This document shows positions 60,352 to 64,000 of a stretch of DNA of 64,000 nucleotides, piece after piece (position 1 is the first letter of the stretch; every line of letters starts with the position of its first letter). The stretch lies in contig NZ_JAVFWN010000024.1 of NCBI RefSeq assembly GCF_030929495.1, positions 1-64,000 on the forward strand. The letters are read 5' to 3'. The translations under genes were made by a program, and so were the position numbers. The notes beneath the pieces are model-generated. The model was not told where the DNA came from. It did not search any database and saw only the letters and a program-made list of their open reading frames with translations. The DNA is from Nocardioides sp. LHD-245. Its GTDB lineage: Bacteria; Actinomycetota; Actinomycetes; Propionibacteriales; Nocardioidaceae.

Positions 60352-61161
60352 TCACACCTGGTGTGACGAGCGGCCCACGAGCGCGACGGCCACCGCCAGG
60401 GCGATGGTGGCCGGCTCCTTGCCGGCGATGCCGGGCGCCCCGATCGGTGTCCGTACCCGCGCGAGCACGGCCTCGTCGTGTCCGAGCTCGGCGAGCCGGA
60501 CCCGGAAACGGGTCCATTTCGCGCTGGAGCCGATCAATCCGATCGAGGCCGGTGCGGTGGAGCGGAGCAGGGCATCGAGGAGGGCGAGGTCCTCGGCGTG
60601 GTCGTGGGTGAGGACGAGGACGTCGGTGCCGGCGGGCAGCTCGGCGACCACGAGCTCGGGCAGCACGGGCACCCGGTGCACCCGTACGTCGGCCGGGCCG
60701 GTCAGCAGCGGCGCGAGCCGGGCGTCGGCGAGCTGGTCGGCCCGCGAGTCGACGAGGTGGAGCTCGAGGTCGTGGCGGCTCAGCAGCAGGGCCAGCTCGA
60801 GGCCGACGTGGCCCATGCCGAAGATCGCGACCGACCGCCGGACTGGCACCGGCTCGTAGAGCAGGCTCACCCGGCCGCCGCAGCACTGCACGCCGTGCTC
60901 GCCGGGCGCCCGGTCGGACAGGTCGTGGCGCTCGATGACGGGGGCGGCGTCCGGGTCGCCGAGGAGCGCCCGCGCCCGGCGGACGGCGGTCTCCTCGAGG
61001 TTGCCGCCCCCGATCGAGCCCCAGGTCTCCCCCGGGGCGACGACGAGCTTGGCGCCGGCCGCGCGCGGGGCGTGGCCGCGCACCTCGGTGATCGTGACGA
61101 GCACGCCCGGCGTCCGCGTCGCGCGGAGCTGCTGGAGCGCGCTCAGCCAGTCCCGGCTCAT
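60352..61161 (-). CDS. xdhC: xanthine dehydrogenase accessory protein XdhC
   Basis: XdhC binds molybdopterin cofactor, helps insert its terminal sulfur and protects it until loading into xanthine dehydrogenase. The 269-residue product has the XdhC/CoxI start (VLVTITEVRGHAPRAAGAKL), GGGNLEETA, CCGGRVSLLYEP, a Rossmann part AIFGMGHVGLELALLL, and RVRTPIGAPGIAGKEPATIA near the end. It follows the molybdenum subunit gene by seven bases and is the last gene seen in the xdh operon. Confidence 0.93.
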   Translation of the reverse strand: MSRDWLSALQQLRATRTPGVLVTITEVRGHAPRAAGAKLVVAPGETWGSIGGGNLEETAVRRARALLGDPDAAPVIERHDLSDRAPGEHGVQCCGGRVSLLYEPVPVRRSVAIFGMGHVGLELALLLSRHDLELHLVDSRADQLADARLAPLLTGPADVRVHRVPVLPELVVAELPAGTDVLVLTHDHAEDLALLDALLRSTAPASIGLIGSSAKWTRFRVRLAELGHDEAVLARVRTPIGAPGIAGKEPATIALAVAVALVGRSSHQV

Positions 61162-61168
61162 CCGCCGC

Positions 61169-63403
61169 TCACCCCCGCACGCTCTCGATGGCCCACCAGA
61201 CCGCCTCGGGCGTGGCGGGCGAGGCCAGCTCGACGCTCACCCCGGGCGGCCCGAAGGCGGCGACCGCGTCGCGCAGCGCCTCGCGTACCGAGAAGGCCAG
61301 CATCAGCGGCGGCTCGCCGACCGCCTTGGAGCCGTAGACGACACCGTCCTCGGTCGCCCGCTCGAGCAGCGCGACCCGCAGGTCGGCGGGCAGCTCCGAC
61401 AGGCTCGGCAGCTTGTACGTCGACGCGGACTGCGTCGCGAGCCGCCCGCGCCCGGGGCCGTCCGAGCTGTCCCAGCGCAGGTCCTCGAGGGTCAGCCAGC
61501 CGACGCCCTGGAGGAAGCCGCCCTCGACCTGGCCGAGGTCGACGAGCGGGGAGAGGCTGTCGCCGACGTCGTGGACGATGTCGACCCGGCGCACGTCGTA
61601 CGCGCCGCTGAAGCCGTCGACCTCGACCTCGGCGGCGGCGACGCCGTAGGCGAAGTACTTGAAGGGGGTGCCGGTCATCGTCGTCGCGTCCCAGGACAGG
61701 CCCTCGGTGCGGTAGAAGCCGGCGGCCCACAGCTGGATCCGGTCGAGGTACGCCGCGCGGACCGCCTCCTCCCAGGCGGCCCCGTCCCCGAGACGGTCGC
61801 GGACCGGACCGAGCCAGGCGAGGATCTGGTCGCAGGCGTCCTTGACCGCGGCACCGTTGAGGTCGGCGCCGGAGCTGGCCGCGGTGGCGGAGGTGTTGGG
61901 CACCTTGTCGGTGCGGGTCGGGGCGAGCCGGACCCGCTCGATCGGCAGGCCCAGCGCGGTCGCCGCGACCTGCAGCATCTTGGTGTGCAGGCCCTGGCCC
62001 ATCTCGGTGCCACCGTGGTTGATGAGCACCGAGCCGTCCTTGTAGACGTGCACCAGCGCCCCGGCCTGGTTGAACGACGTGAAGTTGAACGAGATGCCGA
62101 ACTTGACCGGCGTGATCGCCAGTCCCCGCTTGCGATGGGGGTCGCCGGCGTTGTGCCGGTCGATCTCCTTGCGTCGGAGGGTGAACTCACCGGTGTCGAG
62201 CACCTGCTGCCAGGCGCGGTCGAGTCGCTCGGCGTGCCGCACCGGCTGGCCGTACGGCGTCGCCTGACCCTCGACGTAGAAGTTCCGGCGCCGCAGCTCC
62301 TCCGGCGCCAGGTCGAGCGCGGGTGCGCAGCGACCGAGGACGTCCTCGATGACGAGCATCCCCTGCGGGCCGCCGAAGCCGCGGAACGCGGTCTGGGAGG
62401 TGGTGTGGGTGCGGGCGATCCGGCCGGCGACCCGGACGTGCGGGATCCAGTAGGCGTTGTCGATGTGGCACAGCGCCCTCGACAGCACCGGCTCGGAGAG
62501 GTCGAGGCTCCAGCCGCCGTCGGAGGTGAGCGTCGCATCCAGCGCCTGCAGCCGACCGTCGGCGTCGAAGCCGACCCGCCAGGTCGCGTGGAAGCCGTGC
62601 CGCTTGCCGCTCATCGTCAGGTCCTGCTGGCGGGTGAGCCGGACCCGCACCGGGCGGCCGGTCAGCGTGGCGCCGAGGGCCGCGATCGCGGCGTACCCGT
62701 GGGGCTGCATCTCCTTGCCGCCGAAACCGCCGCCCATCCGCAGGCACTGCACGGTCACCTGGTGGCTGGCCAGGCCGAGGACGTGGGCGACGATCTCCTG
62801 GGTCTCGGTCGGGTGCTGCGTGCTGCACTGCACGAACACCTGGCCGTCGTCGTCGACCTGCGCGAAGGAGGCGTGGGTCTCGAGATAGAAGTGCTCCTGA
62901 CCCGCGAGCTCGGTCACCCCCTCGAACACCCGCGTGCTGGCGGCGAATCCGGCCGCGACGTCGCCGCGGGCCATGGTCGGCCGGGCGCCCTGGAAGGAGT
63001 CGGCGGCGATCGCGTCGGCGACGGTGACGAGGGAGGGCAGGGCCTCGTACGCCACGTCGACGGCCGCCGCGCCGATCCGTGCGGCCTCCAGCGTCTCGCC
63101 CAGCACCCACGCCACCGCCTGGCCGTGGAACATCACCTCGTCGGGGAACAGCGGTTCGTCGTGCTTGGTGCCCGAGTCGTTGACGCCGGGCACGTCGGCG
63201 GCGGTCAGCACCCGCACCACACCGGCGATCTCGTACGCCGGCGCGGGCTCGAGCCGGGTCACGCGGGCGTGCGCGTGGGGTGCCGGGACCGGGTGGGCGT
63301 GCAGGACGCCGGACGCACGCAGGGCGAGGTCGTCGGTGTAGAGCGCATGGCCCGTGACGTGCAGCGCCGCCGCCTCGTGCGGACGGGCCTCGCCGACGCT
63401 CAT
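61169..63403 (-). CDS. xdhB: xanthine dehydrogenase molybdenum-binding subunit
   Basis: The 744-residue subunit oxidises hypoxanthine or xanthine at the molybdenum site. Motifs typical of the family are GHALYTDDL at the start, MGGGFGGKEMQPH, QTAFRGFGGPQGMLVIE, GGTEMGQGLHTKM, and the catalytic-glutamate segment YGSKAVGEPPLMLAFSVREA with GEPP near residue 697. Its ATG at 63403 overlaps the stop of the FAD subunit (ATGA). Substrate could be another purine, but XdhC and the deaminase favour xanthine. Confidence 0.93.
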   Translation of the reverse strand: MSVGEARPHEAAALHVTGHALYTDDLALRASGVLHAHPVPAPHAHARVTRLEPAPAYEIAGVVRVLTAADVPGVNDSGTKHDEPLFPDEVMFHGQAVAWVLGETLEAARIGAAAVDVAYEALPSLVTVADAIAADSFQGARPTMARGDVAAGFAASTRVFEGVTELAGQEHFYLETHASFAQVDDDGQVFVQCSTQHPTETQEIVAHVLGLASHQVTVQCLRMGGGFGGKEMQPHGYAAIAALGATLTGRPVRVRLTRQQDLTMSGKRHGFHATWRVGFDADGRLQALDATLTSDGGWSLDLSEPVLSRALCHIDNAYWIPHVRVAGRIARTHTTSQTAFRGFGGPQGMLVIEDVLGRCAPALDLAPEELRRRNFYVEGQATPYGQPVRHAERLDRAWQQVLDTGEFTLRRKEIDRHNAGDPHRKRGLAITPVKFGISFNFTSFNQAGALVHVYKDGSVLINHGGTEMGQGLHTKMLQVAATALGLPIERVRLAPTRTDKVPNTSATAASSGADLNGAAVKDACDQILAWLGPVRDRLGDGAAWEEAVRAAYLDRIQLWAAGFYRTEGLSWDATTMTGTPFKYFAYGVAAAEVEVDGFSGAYDVRRVDIVHDVGDSLSPLVDLGQVEGGFLQGVGWLTLEDLRWDSSDGPGRGRLATQSASTYKLPSLSELPADLRVALLERATEDGVVYGSKAVGEPPLMLAFSVREALRDAVAAFGPPGVSVELASPATPEAVWWAIESVRG

Positions 63404-64000
63404 GACGCCCTCCCTCCCGGCTGCTCGGCGAGGAGGCGCGGGAGAGCCTGTCCGAGCATGGCCCGGCGGTAGGACGCGCTCGCGCGGTGGTCGTCGAGCG
63501 GCGTGCCCGCGGCGGCCAGCGCGGCGGCGGCCGGGGCGATGCCCGCAGGCGTCCAGGCGGCGCCGGCCAGAGCGTGCTCGGCAGCGGTCGCTCGGATCGG
63601 TGTGGCAGCGACGCCACCGAGCCCGATGGCCGCGCCGCGGACGACACCGTCGACGATGTCGAGCGCGAAGGCGACCGCCACCGAGGAGATGTCGTCGAAG
63701 CGGCGCTTCGCGATCTTGTGGAAGGCCGTGGTGGTGGCGAGCGGCAGCGGGATCCGGACCCGGGCGATCAGCTCGCCGGGCTGCCGTACCGACCGGCGGT
63801 AGCCGGTGAAGAAGGCGGTGAGCGGGACGGTGCGCTCGCCGGCGGGTCCGACGAGCACGACGTCGGCGTCGAGGGCGAGCAGCGCGGGCAGCAGGTCGCC
63901 GATCGGCGAGCCGGTGCCGAGATTGCCGCCGAAGGTCGCGCCGTTGCGGATCAGCCGGGACGCGAACTGCGGGAAGACCGCGTCCAGCAGGGGGATCCGG
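63400..64000 (-). CDS. xdhA: xanthine dehydrogenase FAD-binding subunit, C-terminal part
   Basis: The frame is open from the window edge and gives about 200 residues ending at 63400; the start lies beyond 64000. The segment RNGATFGGNLGTGSPIGDLL is the FAD-binding motif of the CO-dehydrogenase flavoprotein domain, and the following RRSVRQPGELIARVRIP and RFDDISSVAVAFALDIVD belong to its C-terminal domain. The missing upstream part may also carry the [2Fe-2S] domain, as in fused XdhA. It overlaps the molybdenum subunit start. Confidence 0.92.
   Translation of the reverse strand, partial: RIPLLDAVFPQFASRLIRNGATFGGNLGTGSPIGDLLPALLALDADVVLVGPAGERTVPLTAFFTGYRRSVRQPGELIARVRIPLPLATTTAFHKIAKRRFDDISSVAVAFALDIVDGVVRGAAIGLGGVAATPIRATAAEHALAGAAWTPAGIAPAAAALAAAGTPLDDHRASASYRRAMLGQALPRLLAEQPGGRAS

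Overview
The window is one contiguous stretch of very GC-rich DNA (strong G/C preference at third codon positions, frequent GTG starts, many ATGA/GTGA/TGATG gene overlaps). It has no rRNA, tRNA, CRISPR array, insertion sequence or phage gene that I can see. The gene content is that of a mycothiol-producing actinobacterium: mca and mshB, GreA, a DUF222-HNH gene, DUF5995, DUF6421, VanW and two-gene DUF35/thiolase units. The block metB - greA - DUF4307 - mca - small membrane protein has the same order as Mycobacterium tuberculosis Rv1079-Rv1083. I favour a Nocardioides-like member of the Propionibacteriales; the genus is inference.

Layout. 1-4.3 kb: a partial gene, a small membrane protein coupled to a helix-turn-helix protein, a DUF2236 (MpaB/latex-clearing type) oxygenase, a secreted Ig-like protein and a TetR regulator. 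The regulator and the oxygenase gene carry almost identical palindromes in their promoters. 4.2-9.1 kb: the conserved mca-greA-metB block with an AI-2E-type permease. 9.1-10.7 kb: a Doc toxin with a ribbon-helix-helix type antitoxin, and a secreted DUF5995 protein. 10.7-22.2 kb: an accessory catabolic region. It has a thioesterase divergent from a P450-ferredoxin pair, two TetR regulators, a branched-chain-type ABC transporter with fused permease-ATPase, and a divergent operon of a two-domain VOC protein, an acyl-CoA ligase and an SDR.

22.2-30.5 kb: msrA and a 2,534-residue LPXTG surface protein built from about 15 DUF5979-like repeats. 30.9-41.7 kb: UbiB-family kinase, VOC and flavin-reductase-like genes, a TSUP permease, a coupled trio (small helical protein, DUF1023 hydrolase, lipoprotein), a MoxR-OsmC-VWA operon and a class III adenylate cyclase. 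41.7-49.4 kb: a thiolase-DUF35 pair behind a KstR2-like palindrome, the mshB - membrane protein - VanW operon, a lipoprotein, and a DUF222-HNH gene broken by a one-base frameshift.

49.5-56.9 kb: threonine and glycine metabolism (low-specificity threonine aldolase, a DUF6421 gene, kbl, tdh) with a divergent LysR gene and a guanine/nucleoside deaminase. 56.9-60.3 kb: transglutaminase-like and proline-rich membrane proteins. 60.3-64 kb: xanthine dehydrogenase accessory protein XdhC, the molybdenum subunit, and the FAD-binding subunit cut by the window edge. With the deaminase, these could convert guanine through xanthine to urate.
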